This document shows, piece after piece, positions 1-8,448 of a DNA stretch of 49,420 bases (the first letter of the stretch is position 1; each line of letters starts with the position of its first letter). This DNA comes from JAHEJA01 sp965657215 (GTDB lineage: Bacteria; Pseudomonadota; Alphaproteobacteria; Rhodobacterales; Rhodobacteraceae): the NCBI GenBank assembly GCA_965657215.1, contig CBFHNR010000018.1, positions 1 to 49,420 on the forward strand, given 5' to 3'. Both the position numbers and the translations under genes were made by a program. The notes under the pieces are model-generated. The model did not search any database and was not told the DNA's origin. It saw only the letters and a list, made by a program, of their open reading frames with translations.

Positions 1-744
1 CGCATGTGGCAAATGTTACTCAAATCTCTAGACGAAGTTGGCAGTTCGCCCAATTCCATGATGGCGGCTGAAATGGCGTTGATCCGTATGACACATGTCG
101 CGGATTTGCCTTCGCCTGAGGAATTGATGCGCAAGCTTCAGGAAACCCCTCCGCCCCCACCACCCTCTGGCGGTGGCGCCCCGCGTGGGTCAATGGGACA
201 TAGTCAAACATCCGCAATGGGTGCTCAGAACGCGTCGCATGCCCCTTCATCCGGTCCCGTTGCCACCTCAACGGGTGCGGTTCAGGCGGTAGCATTGGAA
301 AATTCACTCGCACGGTTTCCGACCTTTGAACATGTCGTGGAATTGATCCGCTCTAACCGTGATGTGAAACTCTTGGTCGAGGTTGAAGGCTGCGTTCGAT
401 TGGCGAATTACCAACCGGGGCGCATTGAATTTGTACCGACCGATAATGCACCCTCTGATCTCGCGCAAAGATTAGGCAGCAAGCTCCAAGCGTGGACAGG
501 CAATCGTTGGGCCATCAGTGTTGTCAGTGACGGTGGACAGGAAACCATTTCGGAAAAAAACGATGCGGCGGACCTCGCGCTGAAAGCCGAGGCAAGCGCT
601 CATCCCATGGTTCAAGCCGTCATGCTTGCCTTTCCGAAATCGAAAATCACCGAAATCCGAACCCAAAACGATATCATCGCGAGAGCACAGGCAGACGCCC
701 TGCCTGAGGTCGAAGATGAATGGGACCCCTTTGAAGAAGACTAA
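1..744 (+). CDS. dnaX: DNA polymerase III subunit gamma/tau, C-terminal part (5' truncated by window edge)
   Basis: The reading frame is open from base 1, so this is the 3' part of a longer gene. It lacks the N-terminal AAA+ clamp-loader ATPase. What remains is the end of domain III, a proline-rich linker (a run of prolines near residues 49-54 of the visible part, then Gly/Ser/Ala-rich sequence) and the C-terminal tau-like domain ending in an acidic tail. In the holoenzyme, gamma/tau loads the beta clamp, and tau links the clamp loader to polymerase and helicase. The ybaB and recR genes follow directly, which is the classic dnaX-ybaB-recR order and strongly supports the call. The start lies outside the window. 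Confidence 0.9.
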   Translation, partial: RMWQMLLKSLDEVGSSPNSMMAAEMALIRMTHVADLPSPEELMRKLQETPPPPPPSGGGAPRGSMGHSQTSAMGAQNASHAPSSGPVATSTGAVQAVALENSLARFPTFEHVVELIRSNRDVKLLVEVEGCVRLANYQPGRIEFVPTDNAPSDLAQRLGSKLQAWTGNRWAISVVSDGGQETISEKNDAADLALKAEASAHPMVQAVMLAFPKSKITEIRTQNDIIARAQADALPEVEDEWDPFEED

Positions 745-759
745 TCAGGAGACATAACA

Positions 760-1104
760 ATGTTTAAAGGACTTGGCGGCATGGGCGACATGGCCAAAAT
801 GATGAAGGCCGCACAGGAAATGCAGGGCAAAGTTGCACAAATGCAAGATGACTTGCATTCAATCACCGTCCAAGGTGAAGCTGGCGCGGGGCTTGTTAAG
901 GCGACCTGCACAGCCAAGGGCGACCTCAGCGGTTTGGACATCGATCCCTCCATCTTTAATGGTGACGACAAAGAAGTCGTCGAAGATCTTATTCTCGCCG
1001 CCATCAAAGACGCTCAGCAAAAAGCCAGCGAACGTGCCAAAGAAGAAATGTCAAAAATTACCGAAGGCCTTGGATTGCCTGCGGGTATGAATCTGCCCTT
1101 CTAA
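760..1104 (+). CDS. ybaB: YbaB/EbfC family nucleoid-associated protein
   Basis: A 114-residue protein, the usual size for YbaB/EbfC DNA-binding proteins. It opens with a Met- and Gly-rich segment (MFKGLGGMGDMAKMMK) and a helix rich in Gln and Met, both typical of the family. These proteins form tweezer-like dimers that bind DNA and help organise the nucleoid. The ATG is preceded by CAGGAGA (746-752), a good ribosome binding site. The gene sits 15 bases after dnaX and 3 bases before recR, so the three are very likely co-transcribed. Its exact role in repair or recombination is inferred only from this conserved neighbourhood. Confidence 0.93.
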   Translation: MFKGLGGMGDMAKMMKAAQEMQGKVAQMQDDLHSITVQGEAGAGLVKATCTAKGDLSGLDIDPSIFNGDDKEVVEDLILAAIKDAQQKASERAKEEMSKITEGLGLPAGMNLPF

Positions 1105-1107
1105 GGC

Positions 1108-1701
1108 ATGGCCGATACTCAGGACATCGATGCCTTGATCGACCTTATGGCCAAGCTCCCTGGGCTTGGTCCACGGTCCGCGCGCCGTGCTGTCCTGCAT
1201 CTGATTCGCAAACGAGGGCTTTTGATGATGCCGCTTGCCGATCAAATGCAGCGTGTGGCAACAACTGCGCGGGAATGTCTAAATTGCGGTAATATCGGGA
1301 CATCCGATATTTGTGACATTTGTTCAGATGATCGACGCGCAAATGGTGAAATCTGTGTGGTCGAAGACGTCGCGGACCTCTGGGCGATGGAGCGCGCAGG
1401 CGTATTCAAAGGACGCTATCATGTGCTTGGGGGAACGCTTTCCGCTTTGGACGCCATAGGGCCTGATGAATTGGGGATCCCTAAACTCATGGATCGCGTT
1501 GTCAGCGAAGAGATTAAAGAGCTCATCCTCGCGCTTAACGCGACAATTGATGGCCAAACAACAGCGCATTACATTGCCGATCAGTTAGAAAACCAAGTCA
1601 GCGTGACCTCATTGGCCCAAGGCGTGCCAATCGGCGGTGAGCTCGATTATTTGGATGACGGCACAATCTCAGCCGCACTCAAAGCTCGCAAAAAAGTTTA
1701 A
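1108..1701 (+). CDS. recR: Recombination mediator protein RecR
   Basis: A 197-residue protein of normal RecR length. It has an N-terminal helix-hairpin-helix region (LPGLGPRSARRA, about residues 17-28) and a four-cysteine zinc finger (C57, C60, C69, C72). A Toprim domain begins at the CVVEDVADLWAMERAG segment, followed by the C-terminal Walker-B-like region. RecR works with RecO (and RecF) to load RecA onto SSB-coated single-stranded DNA at gaps. The start codon lies 3 bases after ybaB, which suggests translational coupling within the dnaX-ybaB-recR operon. A weak bidirectional hairpin follows. Confidence 0.97.
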   Translation: MADTQDIDALIDLMAKLPGLGPRSARRAVLHLIRKRGLLMMPLADQMQRVATTARECLNCGNIGTSDICDICSDDRRANGEICVVEDVADLWAMERAGVFKGRYHVLGGTLSALDAIGPDELGIPKLMDRVVSEEIKELILALNATIDGQTTAHYIADQLENQVSVTSLAQGVPIGGELDYLDDGTISAALKARKKV

Positions 1702-1710
1702 CTCTAACGA

Positions 1711-1743
1711 AAAAAGCTCCAGACAGGGCGTCCGAAGCTTTTG
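1711..1743. terminator. Candidate bidirectional hairpin between recR and the TrcR-like gene
   Basis: AAAAGCT (1712-1718) pairs with AGCTTTT (1736-1742), with a short inner GAC/GTC pairing. It is flanked by A-rich sequence on the left and T-rich sequence on the right. It lies between two convergent genes and could terminate both. The stem is AT-rich at its base and the loop region is long, so this is a moderate call. Confidence 0.45.
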
Positions 1744-1767
1744 CGATTTTGTATGATCTGTGTGGAC

Positions 1768-2520
1768 TTAGTCGTCCAACTCAGGTTGATCATCACCAGG
1801 TAAGTTAAAGAAGCTATCTGCATCGAGGTAATCGTTAGAATCCTCTTGATCCGCATCCTCTTCGTCTTCGCGCAATGTAAAGGCTTCAAGACCCTCAATC
1901 GCAGACGGTATTTTCGGCTCAGCTTCCATACCCAAGGATTGCTCTGTGCTCACCAACTTGCGGCGTTCATCATCGCTCATGACAGACCCATCAGCCGCTT
2001 TTTTCGCAGCAGCTTTTTGCACAGCAGCGTCCAATTCTGATTGCTTACACAACCCCAAAGCAACCGGATCAATAGGTTGAATGTTGCCAATATTCCAATG
2101 TGTCCGCTCACGGATGGCTTGGATCGTTGGTTTTGTTGTGCCAACCAATTTTGAAATCTGGCCATCGGTCAATTCAGGGTGGAATTTAACCAACCAGTAG
2201 ATCGACGCAGGGCGATCTTGGCGTTTTGACAATGGCGTGTAACGTGGCCCGCGACGCTTTTCTTCGCCAACTGCAGCTGCGTTGAACTTGAGCTTTAGTT
2301 TTTGAAGCGGATCTTTTTCAGCAGCATCAATGTTTTCTTGATCAAGCTGATTATTGGAAACAGGGTCAAACCCTTTAACACCAACCGCGACATCACCATC
2401 AGCGATCCCTTGGATTTCAAGTTCATGCATACCAACAAAGTCAGCAATCTGCTTGAACGTTAATGTGGTGTTGTCAACGAGCCATACTGCCGTCGCGCGT
2501 GCCATAATTGGTTTGGACAT
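1768..2520 (-). CDS. trcR: DUF1013 protein, TrcR-like cell-cycle transcriptional regulator
   Basis: About 250 residues, matching the alphaproteobacterial DUF1013 family, one member of which is called TrcR in Caulobacter-type annotation. The N-terminal segment (MSKPIMARATAVWLVDNTTL) and the following helix-turn-helix-like FKQIADFVGMHELEIQ are characteristic. A second helix-turn-helix-like stretch, DGQISKLVGTTKPTIQAIRER, lies near the middle. The C-terminus is strongly acidic. I chose ATG at 2520 over the in-frame GTG at 2529 because AAGGAG sits 8 bases upstream of the ATG and would be too close to the GTG. Binding to RNA polymerase or cell-cycle promoters is family knowledge, not visible here. 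Confidence 0.85.
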   Translation of the reverse strand: MSKPIMARATAVWLVDNTTLTFKQIADFVGMHELEIQGIADGDVAVGVKGFDPVSNNQLDQENIDAAEKDPLQKLKLKFNAAAVGEEKRRGPRYTPLSKRQDRPASIYWLVKFHPELTDGQISKLVGTTKPTIQAIRERTHWNIGNIQPIDPVALGLCKQSELDAAVQKAAAKKAADGSVMSDDERRKLVSTEQSLGMEAEPKIPSAIEGLEAFTLREDEEDADQEDSNDYLDADSFFNLPGDDQPELDD

Positions 2521-2646
2521 ATCCGTCACTCCTTAATACATTTTCCCCGTTGCCTGACCTGCAGGCGGCCTTTTCCAAGGCGGGTTACCAGTGTAGGGGA
2601 ACTTGTGGGTGTCTATATACGTCTTGCGACGGAAAGGGAAGAGCGA

Positions 2647-3276
2647 ATGAACATCATCAGAAATCTTATTGCAGCAGCCTCCATGCTAACCAGCTCGGTC
2701 GCTTGGGCCGATGAATTTGACTACTATGTCATGGCTCTAAGTTGGACACCGAGTTTTTGTGAATTAGAAGGAGATGCCAAGAATTCTGATCAATGCGATC
2801 CACGGCATGACTTTGGCTGGACCCTGCATGGGCTTTGGCCACAATATCACCAAGGATGGCCATCTTACTGTAATACATTGGAACGACAGCCTTCGCGGCA
2901 AATGACCAATTCAATGACAGATATTATGGGAACTTCTGGCCTTGCGTGGCATCAGTGGAAGAAACATGGGACCTGTAGCGGTCTTTCGGCGCGTGATTAT
3001 TTTGACCTGTCACGCACAGCATATAGCTCTGTCACACGCCCCGCGGTTTTCAAAAAATTGGATAAAACGGTTCAATTACCAGCCTCAGTTATCGAAGATG
3101 CCTTTTTGAAAGCGAACCCAGAGCTGGACAAGGACATGGTCACAGTAACCTGCCGAAATCGACATATTCAAGAAGTGCGAATTTGCCTGTCCAAATCCCT
3201 CGATCCTGTGCCCTGTGGACGCGATGTGATCAAGGATTGTTCGATGACGAAAGCGATTTTGCCGCCGGTTCGCTAA
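2647..3276 (+). CDS. Ribonuclease T2 family protein (periplasmic)
   Basis: Starting at ATG 2647, which has GGGAAGAG upstream, the protein has about 209 residues. The N-terminus is a clear signal peptide (cleavage plausible after AWA at residue 21), so it is probably periplasmic. Both catalytic signatures of RNase T2 are present: HGLWPQ (H61) and WHQWKKHGTC (H102, K106 and H107 region). Several cysteines could form disulfides. These enzymes cleave single-stranded RNA through a 2',3'-cyclic phosphate and are thought to scavenge extracellular or periplasmic RNA. The stop codon overlaps that of the convergent TauE/SafE gene within the tetranucleotide CTAA. Confidence 0.92.
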   Translation: MNIIRNLIAAASMLTSSVAWADEFDYYVMALSWTPSFCELEGDAKNSDQCDPRHDFGWTLHGLWPQYHQGWPSYCNTLERQPSRQMTNSMTDIMGTSGLAWHQWKKHGTCSGLSARDYFDLSRTAYSSVTRPAVFKKLDKTVQLPASVIEDAFLKANPELDKDMVTVTCRNRHIQEVRICLSKSLDPVPCGRDVIKDCSMTKAILPPVR

Positions 3277-4037
3277 GTAAACCAAGCCCGCCGAACGAGG
3301 TTCAATCCTGCAATCAACAATACGGCCAATGTCGCCAATTTAAAGCGACGTTGGTCAATGTTTTCTCGAACCAATGAACCGACATACAAGCCAGCTAGGG
3401 CAGGTAATAAAAGGCTCGCGGAAAAGAGGGCTGTCGATGGGGTCAATATCCCCGAAACTGAATGCGCAAAGACCAACATAACGGCGCCTAGTCCATAGAT
3501 GACGCCTTGAACCCGAATTTGTTCCGCTTTCTCCGTATTGAGTGCCGTCAGATACGCCACGGTGGGAGGCCCCCACACACCAGACAATCCCCCTGCAAAC
3601 CCTGCAAAAGCGCCCATCGCTAAGCCACCTGCATTGCCTTTGCCGACAGGGATTTGCCATCCAATCAATTGGATGAACGAGAACAAGACAACCAAAGCCC
3701 CAAGGCAGCCAAGCATGAGGTCTGTGGGAATGACGCGCACGAGTTGAGAGCTCGCCAGTAAAAAGATGGCTCCAACAATCAGAAATAGACGAAATTTGAT
3801 GACGGATGCACGTGCAGCATCAAACCCCTGTCCTAAAGCCTGAACCCCATTGGTCACAACCGTTGGCAGAATCAAACCCGCCAAGGCAAGCTCAGGGGTC
3901 AAAAACATGGATAATCCCGAAATCAAGATCATTGGCATTGCGAACCCAACGACGCCCTTAACAACACCCGCGACTACAGCGACCATAAAAACAAGGCCGA
4001 TTGTTGTGGTGTCCAGATTTAAAATGATAAGCTCCAT
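3273..4037 (-). CDS. Sulfite exporter TauE/SafE family membrane protein
   Basis: A 254-residue, very hydrophobic protein with about seven or eight predicted membrane segments. It contains the family-typical glycine-rich turns (VVAGVVKGVVGFAMPM near residues 20-35 and GFAGGLSGVWGPPTVAYLTAL near residues 147-167). TauE/SafE proteins are inner-membrane permeases linked to export of sulfite, sulfoacetate or related organosulfur anions; the substrate cannot be read from this sequence. It is transcribed alone, convergent with RNase T2 and divergent from the acyl-CoA dehydrogenase. The ATG has only a weak ribosome binding site. Confidence 0.88.
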   Translation of the reverse strand: MELIILNLDTTTIGLVFMVAVVAGVVKGVVGFAMPMILISGLSMFLTPELALAGLILPTVVTNGVQALGQGFDAARASVIKFRLFLIVGAIFLLASSQLVRVIPTDLMLGCLGALVVLFSFIQLIGWQIPVGKGNAGGLAMGAFAGFAGGLSGVWGPPTVAYLTALNTEKAEQIRVQGVIYGLGAVMLVFAHSVSGILTPSTALFSASLLLPALAGLYVGSLVRENIDQRRFKLATLAVLLIAGLNLVRRAWFT

Positions 4038-4183
4038 AATCTGTGCTTAGCACGCAGAGAAAAAGAAACCACCGAAATTTCGTTACGTAATTAAAAAACA
4101 AAAAATGATTGTTTTGTGAATTTTTGTTGCGCTGCACCTGCAAAGTGACTACAGTTTGACTCGAAAAATGAGAGGATAGACCC

Positions 4184-5866
4184 ATGGCGCATGACGGACA
4201 GGACATGAATTTGAACGAACAAGTGCTCATCGGTGACTTGTTGACACTCACGGGTCAATCAATCGCCCCTATCGAAAAACTGCTCGAACAAGCAAAAGAA
4301 AACGTGCGTTCGCAGATATCCAAAGACGGTCGCGTGTCGGCAGGCTTGATCGAAATGCATCAACAGGCCGCGCATGGCTTGGCATGGTTGGCGACATATG
4401 TTGAATCTCTCCGTCAAATGGATAAATGGGCGCAAAACCTTCAGGCCGACGGGCGCTTTGGCGAGATTGAACAGATCATCCTCCAGATCGCATTCGGCGA
4501 ATACCTTGCCCAAATCCAAGGTGGTATCGCAATGAACCAAGGGGAAACTCTTCGGTTAACTGATCTTGGCCTCAGCCCGATGGACCGCTGTTTTCAAGAG
4601 CCGGCCATCGTGACATTGATTGCCGCGGGAAATTCACAAGCGGCACGGTCACGTCTCGTAGAGTTGATGCAAGAGCAATCGGCAAACGTCACAGTTGGGC
4701 ACAGCGGTCTTGACGAAGAATTGGAAATGATCCGCGATCAATTCCGCCGTTTTGCCGTGGAAAAAGTCGAGCCATTTGCACATGACTGGCATCTCAAGGA
4801 TGAGCTCATTCCGATGGAAATGATCGAAGAGCTTGCTGAATTAGGCGTCTTTGGATTGACCATTCCCGAAGAATTGGGCGGATTTGGCCTATCCAAAGCG
4901 TCTATGGCGGTTGTGTCCGAAGAGCTTTCACGCGGCTACATTGGCGTCGGATCGCTTGGGACACGCTCTGAAATTGCCGCTGAATTGATTGAATGTGGCG
5001 GGACAGAAGAACAAAAATCACATTGGCTTCCTAAAATTGCCAGTGGCGAAATCCTCCCAACTGCGGTCTTTACAGAGCCAAACACAGGGTCCGACCTCGG
5101 CGCACTGCGCACGCGCGCCGTCAAAGATGGCGACGAATACGCTGTGACTGGCAACAAAACATGGATCACGCATGCATCGCGCACCCATGTTATGACCCTA
5201 CTTGCTCGGACTGATCCAGACAGCACAGATCACCGCGGTCTTTCTATGTTCTTGGCGGAGAAGACACCTGGAACAGACGAAGCCCCCTTCCCAACAGAAG
5301 GCATGAGCGGCGGAGAAATCGAAGTTTTGGGCTACCGCGGCATGAAAGAATACGAGCTTGGCTTTGACAACTTCAAGGTCAAAGCGGAAAACCTTCTCGG
5401 TGGCGAAGAAGGCAAAGGCTTTAAACAGCTGATGCAAACCTTCGAAAGCGCACGCATCCAAACTGCGGCCCGCGCTGTCGGCGTTGCGCAATCCGCCCTA
5501 GATGTGTCGATGCAATATGCTCAAGACCGCAAGCAGTTTGGCAAGTCGCTAATTAATTTCCCACGTGTTGCGAACAAGCTCGCCATGATGGCCGTTGAAA
5601 TCATGGTAGCCCGTCAGTTGACCTACTTTAGCGCCTTCGAAAAAGACAACGATCGCCGCTGTGACCTAGAAGCAGGAATGGCAAAATTGCTCGGCGCGCG
5701 CGTAGCATGGGCCTCTGCGGATAATGGATTGCAAATTCATGGTGGCAACGGCTTTGCCCTCGAATACAAAATCAGCCGCATTTTGTGCGATGCACGTATT
5801 CTGAACATCTTTGAAGGGGCCGCCGAAATTCAGGCTCAGGTCATTGCGCGCCGATTGATGGACTAA
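4184..5866 (+). CDS. mcd: Acyl-CoA dehydrogenase, probable (2S)-methylsuccinyl-CoA dehydrogenase
   Basis: At 560 residues this is longer than an ordinary acyl-CoA dehydrogenase (about 390). The extra 170 or so N-terminal residues form a helical extension, as in methylsuccinyl-CoA dehydrogenase of the ethylmalonyl-CoA pathway. The C-terminal 390 residues carry the full fold, including FTEPNTGSDLGALRT for FAD binding, the RKQFGKSL segment, and E544 in NIFEGAAEIQ as the expected catalytic base. Mcd oxidises methylsuccinyl-CoA to mesaconyl-C1-CoA during acetyl-CoA assimilation. No other pathway enzyme is adjacent, so the substrate call rests on architecture. The ATG has GAGAGGA upstream. A strong terminator follows. 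Confidence 0.82.
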   Translation: MAHDGQDMNLNEQVLIGDLLTLTGQSIAPIEKLLEQAKENVRSQISKDGRVSAGLIEMHQQAAHGLAWLATYVESLRQMDKWAQNLQADGRFGEIEQIILQIAFGEYLAQIQGGIAMNQGETLRLTDLGLSPMDRCFQEPAIVTLIAAGNSQAARSRLVELMQEQSANVTVGHSGLDEELEMIRDQFRRFAVEKVEPFAHDWHLKDELIPMEMIEELAELGVFGLTIPEELGGFGLSKASMAVVSEELSRGYIGVGSLGTRSEIAAELIECGGTEEQKSHWLPKIASGEILPTAVFTEPNTGSDLGALRTRAVKDGDEYAVTGNKTWITHASRTHVMTLLARTDPDSTDHRGLSMFLAEKTPGTDEAPFPTEGMSGGEIEVLGYRGMKEYELGFDNFKVKAENLLGGEEGKGFKQLMQTFESARIQTAARAVGVAQSALDVSMQYAQDRKQFGKSLINFPRVANKLAMMAVEIMVARQLTYFSAFEKDNDRRCDLEAGMAKLLGARVAWASADNGLQIHGGNGFALEYKISRILCDARILNIFEGAAEIQAQVIARRLMD

Positions 5867-5889
5867 GCCTAGGCTTAATTGACACTGTA

Positions 5890-5915
5890 AAGGCGCCCTT
5901 GTTGGCGCCTTTTTT
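5890..5915 (+). terminator. Rho-independent terminator after the acyl-CoA dehydrogenase gene
   Basis: AAGGCGCC (5890-5897) pairs perfectly with GGCGCCTT (5904-5911) across a 6-base loop, followed by a run of T to 5915. It lies 24 bases after the stop codon. Confidence 0.88.
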
Positions 5916-5988
5916 ATTGCCATAATTCGTTTGGCTTTCCCCTTAACCTTTGTTCAACGAACGGTAAGTTAGACCAAAAGGAGATCCC

Positions 5989-6390
5989 ATGAAATTCGTC
6001 TTGTCAATGTTAGTCGTCCTTGGCGCGGCCAGCTGTGGGGCCGATGAAACCGTAACCGCTTATGGCGGGGCTCATACTGTTTGGCGGCTCGTTGAGATGG
6101 GCAAGACACCTGTTACATCAGACATAACAATAGAATTTCAAGACGCCGGCAAAGTTGTTGGGAAAGCGCCCTGCAATCGATATATGTCGCAAAACTCTGC
6201 TCCCTACCCTTGGATCAAGCTCTCCCCAATTTCATCAACACGCAGGGCCTGTTCTGAGCTAGCCCTTGAGGGGCGCTATTTGAAAACATTAGCCACAATG
6301 AATGAAGTCGAAGTTTTTCAGGACACGCTCGTATTACGCTCGGACAACGGAGCCGAAATGATGTACACATCTACGCCCGCTTTGGACTAA
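5989..6390 (+). CDS. META-domain (HslJ-like) secreted protein, possible lipoprotein
   Basis: A 133-residue protein with an N-terminal hydrophobic signal (MKFVLSMLVVLGAASCGAD). The cysteine at residue 16 could be a lipobox, but -3 to -1 is AAS rather than the usual LxG/A, so lipidation is uncertain. The mature part resembles META/HslJ domains: W near the start of the domain, APCNRYMSQ (like the CNxYxG motif) and a later RRACSELALEGRYL segment (like the TRMACP...E segment). Such domains are found in envelope heat-shock or stress proteins of unclear function. The AAGGAG site is 6-10 bases before the ATG. Its 3' end overlaps convergent znuB by 20 bases. Confidence 0.72.
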   Translation: MKFVLSMLVVLGAASCGADETVTAYGGAHTVWRLVEMGKTPVTSDITIEFQDAGKVVGKAPCNRYMSQNSAPYPWIKLSPISSTRRACSELALEGRYLKTLATMNEVEVFQDTLVLRSDNGAEMMYTSTPALD

Positions 6391-7156
6391 GCTGAACAAC
6401 GACAAAGAGGATCGCAGCACAAGCCACCATTGTTGGCCCCGCCAATGTATCCAATTGATACGACACAACCATCCCTAAAATAACGGCAATCATACCGATC
6501 AAAACACTAAACAGCGCCATCCCTTCAGGCGTGCGCGCAAGACGTCGCGCTGCAGCGGCAGGAATGATCAAAAAGGCCGTGACCAACAAGGCCCCGACGA
6601 CTTTGACAGAGATCGCAGTCGCCAAAGCCAACGTAAGTGTCAGCCATAACTGTTCACGTCTCCCGTTAATTCCGACAGACGCCGCAAGATCATAGCCGAC
6701 GGTCATCGCAATAAGTCGCGACCACCGATAGGCAATCGCCCCAAGAACAAGGATAGCGCCCGCCCAAATGATGTAGAGGTCGCCCCACGACACCGCCAGA
6801 ATATCGCCAAACAACAGCGTTTCGAGCGACACGCGCACATTTGGCATGAGGTTCACCGCAATAAGTCCAAAGGCCAGAGCGGAATGGGACAACACGCCCA
6901 ACACTGTATCCGTCGCAAAAACCCGATTGTCCAAACTATAGAGCAAGAGTGCCATCGCTCCTGCGATAAACAGAACACCAACAAAACTGGACACACCGAG
7001 AGCCAAGCCGCCAGCGATCCCCAAAATAGATGCATGAGACAAGGCATCGCCAAAATAGGCCATCTTACGCCACACCACAAAACATCCCAACACGCCCGTC
7101 GCCAAAGCAACAGCTAAGCCCGCTAAGGTGGCGCGAATGATAAAGTCGTCAAACAT
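6371..7156 (-). CDS. znuB: Zinc ABC transporter permease ZnuB
   Basis: A 261-residue integral membrane protein of the ABC-3 metal permease family, with about seven to eight membrane segments and the conserved GDALSHASILGIAGGL segment near residues 36-51. It would form the membrane channel for Zn2+ in a ZnuABC system. It is transcribed with znuC and zur (order zur-znuC-znuB), with AAGGA ahead of its ATG and only 8 bases separating it from znuC. Specificity for zinc rather than manganese is inferred from the linked Zur regulator, the Zur box and the His-rich partners. Confidence 0.93.
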   Translation of the reverse strand: MFDDFIIRATLAGLAVALATGVLGCFVVWRKMAYFGDALSHASILGIAGGLALGVSSFVGVLFIAGAMALLLYSLDNRVFATDTVLGVLSHSALAFGLIAVNLMPNVRVSLETLLFGDILAVSWGDLYIIWAGAILVLGAIAYRWSRLIAMTVGYDLAASVGINGRREQLWLTLTLALATAISVKVVGALLVTAFLIIPAAAARRLARTPEGMALFSVLIGMIAVILGMVVSYQLDTLAGPTMVACAAILFVVVQLSPKRA

Positions 7157-7164
7157 GGTTATCC

Positions 7165-7884
7165 TTAGTGATTGTGTGCATGATCATGGTCATGCTCATG
7201 TCGATAGAGCGCAAGCGCGCCTTTGGTCCCTTTGCCGAACAAGGCACGATATTCAGGCGCAGTTGACACGACATCGGGCGCGCCTTGGCAGCAGATGTGG
7301 CCGTTGAGGCAAATAACGCGATCAGAGGCGCTCATGACAACGTGCAAATCATGGCTTACCATGACAACGGCACAGCCAAAATCAGCACGTAATTCATCGA
7401 TCAATTCATAAAACGCCGCCGACCCAGGTTGATCCAATCCCTGTGTCGGCTCATCCAGCATGAGGACATCTGGTTTCCCAATTATTGCACGGGCTAATAG
7501 AACACGTTGGAATTGACCGCCTGATAAATCCGAAATTTGGCGCAGCCATAAATCAGAAATCCCAACCACATCCAACGCAGCTTGAGCGTCCTTGTCCGAC
7601 ACCTTGTGAGGCAAGGATAAAAAGCGGCGCACGGTTATCGGGAATGTTTTTTCCACCAACAGCTTTTGCGGGACAAATCCAATCTTTAACCCGTCTTGAC
7701 GGATGATTTTCCCTTTTGACGGCTGAATTGCACCCGTTAGCACATGCAGCAATGACGACTTACCAGACCCATTTGGCCCAACAATCGTGACAATTTCACC
7801 AAGATCGACGCTGAAATCAACATGGGTCAGAACGGGCTGTGCATCGTATTGAACACTTACATCTTGCAATGAAATCAGAGACAT
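7165..7884 (-). CDS. znuC: Zinc ABC transporter ATP-binding protein ZnuC
   Basis: A 239-residue ABC ATPase with Walker A GPNGSGKSS (about residues 36-44), the signature LSGGQFQR, Walker B VLMLDEPTQGLD and the switch histidine in MVSHDLHV. The C-terminus ends in an alternating His/Asp tail (YRHEHDHDHAHNH), a likely zinc-binding tail. It energises zinc uptake by ZnuB. The gene starts 3 bases after zur and is followed closely by znuB, so all three are probably one transcript starting at the zur promoter. Confidence 0.94.
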   Translation of the reverse strand: MSLISLQDVSVQYDAQPVLTHVDFSVDLGEIVTIVGPNGSGKSSLLHVLTGAIQPSKGKIIRQDGLKIGFVPQKLLVEKTFPITVRRFLSLPHKVSDKDAQAALDVVGISDLWLRQISDLSGGQFQRVLLARAIIGKPDVLMLDEPTQGLDQPGSAAFYELIDELRADFGCAVVMVSHDLHVVMSASDRVICLNGHICCQGAPDVVSTAPEYRALFGKGTKGALALYRHEHDHDHAHNH

Positions 7885-7887
7885 AGT

Positions 7888-8364
7888 TTATTTTCCGTCG
7901 CAGTCAGGGCAAATACCATCGGCTTCTATTGCCACGGAGGTCACGCGAAATCCGGATTCTTGCTGCATATCAGAGAGCCGCTTTTCCTGAGTGGTTTCTA
8001 TGGCTTCTGCCACTTTGTTGCATTCACTGCAAATCAACATCGTCGGAGTGTGGTCCTGATCAGGATGCGTACAGGCGATATAAGCGTTGAGCTTTTCCAC
8101 ACGATGCACAAGCCCTTGTTCAACCAAGAACCCAAGCGCACGGTACGCAATAGGCGGCTTCGATCCAAACCCGTCCTCTTTTAAGCGCTCCAGTACATCA
8201 TAAGCGCCCATGGCCCTGTGGTGCTCCAACAAGACTTCAAGCGTGCGTCGACGAACGGGCGTGAGGCGCAGACCGCGATCCTGACACACCTGATCCGCCG
8301 CTTGCAGCGCCGCATAAACACAAGATCCGTGATCGTGTTTTTCAAAACCAATTATTGAGGACAT
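7888..8364 (-). CDS. zur: Fur-family zinc-responsive repressor Zur
   Basis: A 158-residue Fur-family protein. It has a winged-helix N-terminal region (LTPVRRRTLEVLLEHHRAMGAYDVLERL) and a metal-binding C-terminal region with the CSEC and CPDC cysteine pairs and a His/Asp-rich THPDQDHTP segment. I chose ATG at 8364 over an in-frame TTG at 8376. Zur represses zinc uptake genes when zinc is sufficient. The gene is the first of zur-znuC-znuB and is divergent from znuA. A near-perfect Zur operator lies in the 84-base gap, so autoregulation is likely. Zur rather than Fur or Mur is inferred from this context. Confidence 0.93.
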   Translation of the reverse strand: MSSIIGFEKHDHGSCVYAALQAADQVCQDRGLRLTPVRRRTLEVLLEHHRAMGAYDVLERLKEDGFGSKPPIAYRALGFLVEQGLVHRVEKLNAYIACTHPDQDHTPTMLICSECNKVAEAIETTQEKRLSDMQQESGFRVTSVAIEADGICPDCDGK

Positions 8365-8385
8365 CGAAAATTCCAAATTTGACTT

Positions 8386-8408
8386 GATATGTTATAACAT
8401 AACATTTA
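8386..8408. promoter_or_regulatory. Zur box shared by znuA and zur-znuC-znuB
   Basis: ATGTTAT (8389-8395) and ATAACAT (8399-8405) form perfect 7-base arms around the 3-base spacer AAC. This matches the proteobacterial Zur consensus TGTTATA-N-TATAACA in arm sequence and spacing. A second palindrome, ATGTTATAACAT, overlaps at 8389-8400. It is the only such site in the zur-znuA intergenic region, so it probably controls both directions. Confidence 0.88.
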
Positions 8409-8448
8409 TAGCCGCCGCAACCGAAACCTTCCTATCACTGGTGAACCT

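Noticed and set aside
6371..6390. 20-base overlap of the META gene and znuB as a sign of a frameshift
   Set aside because: Both frames are intact to sensible family lengths, and several other convergent pairs in the window overlap in the same way.
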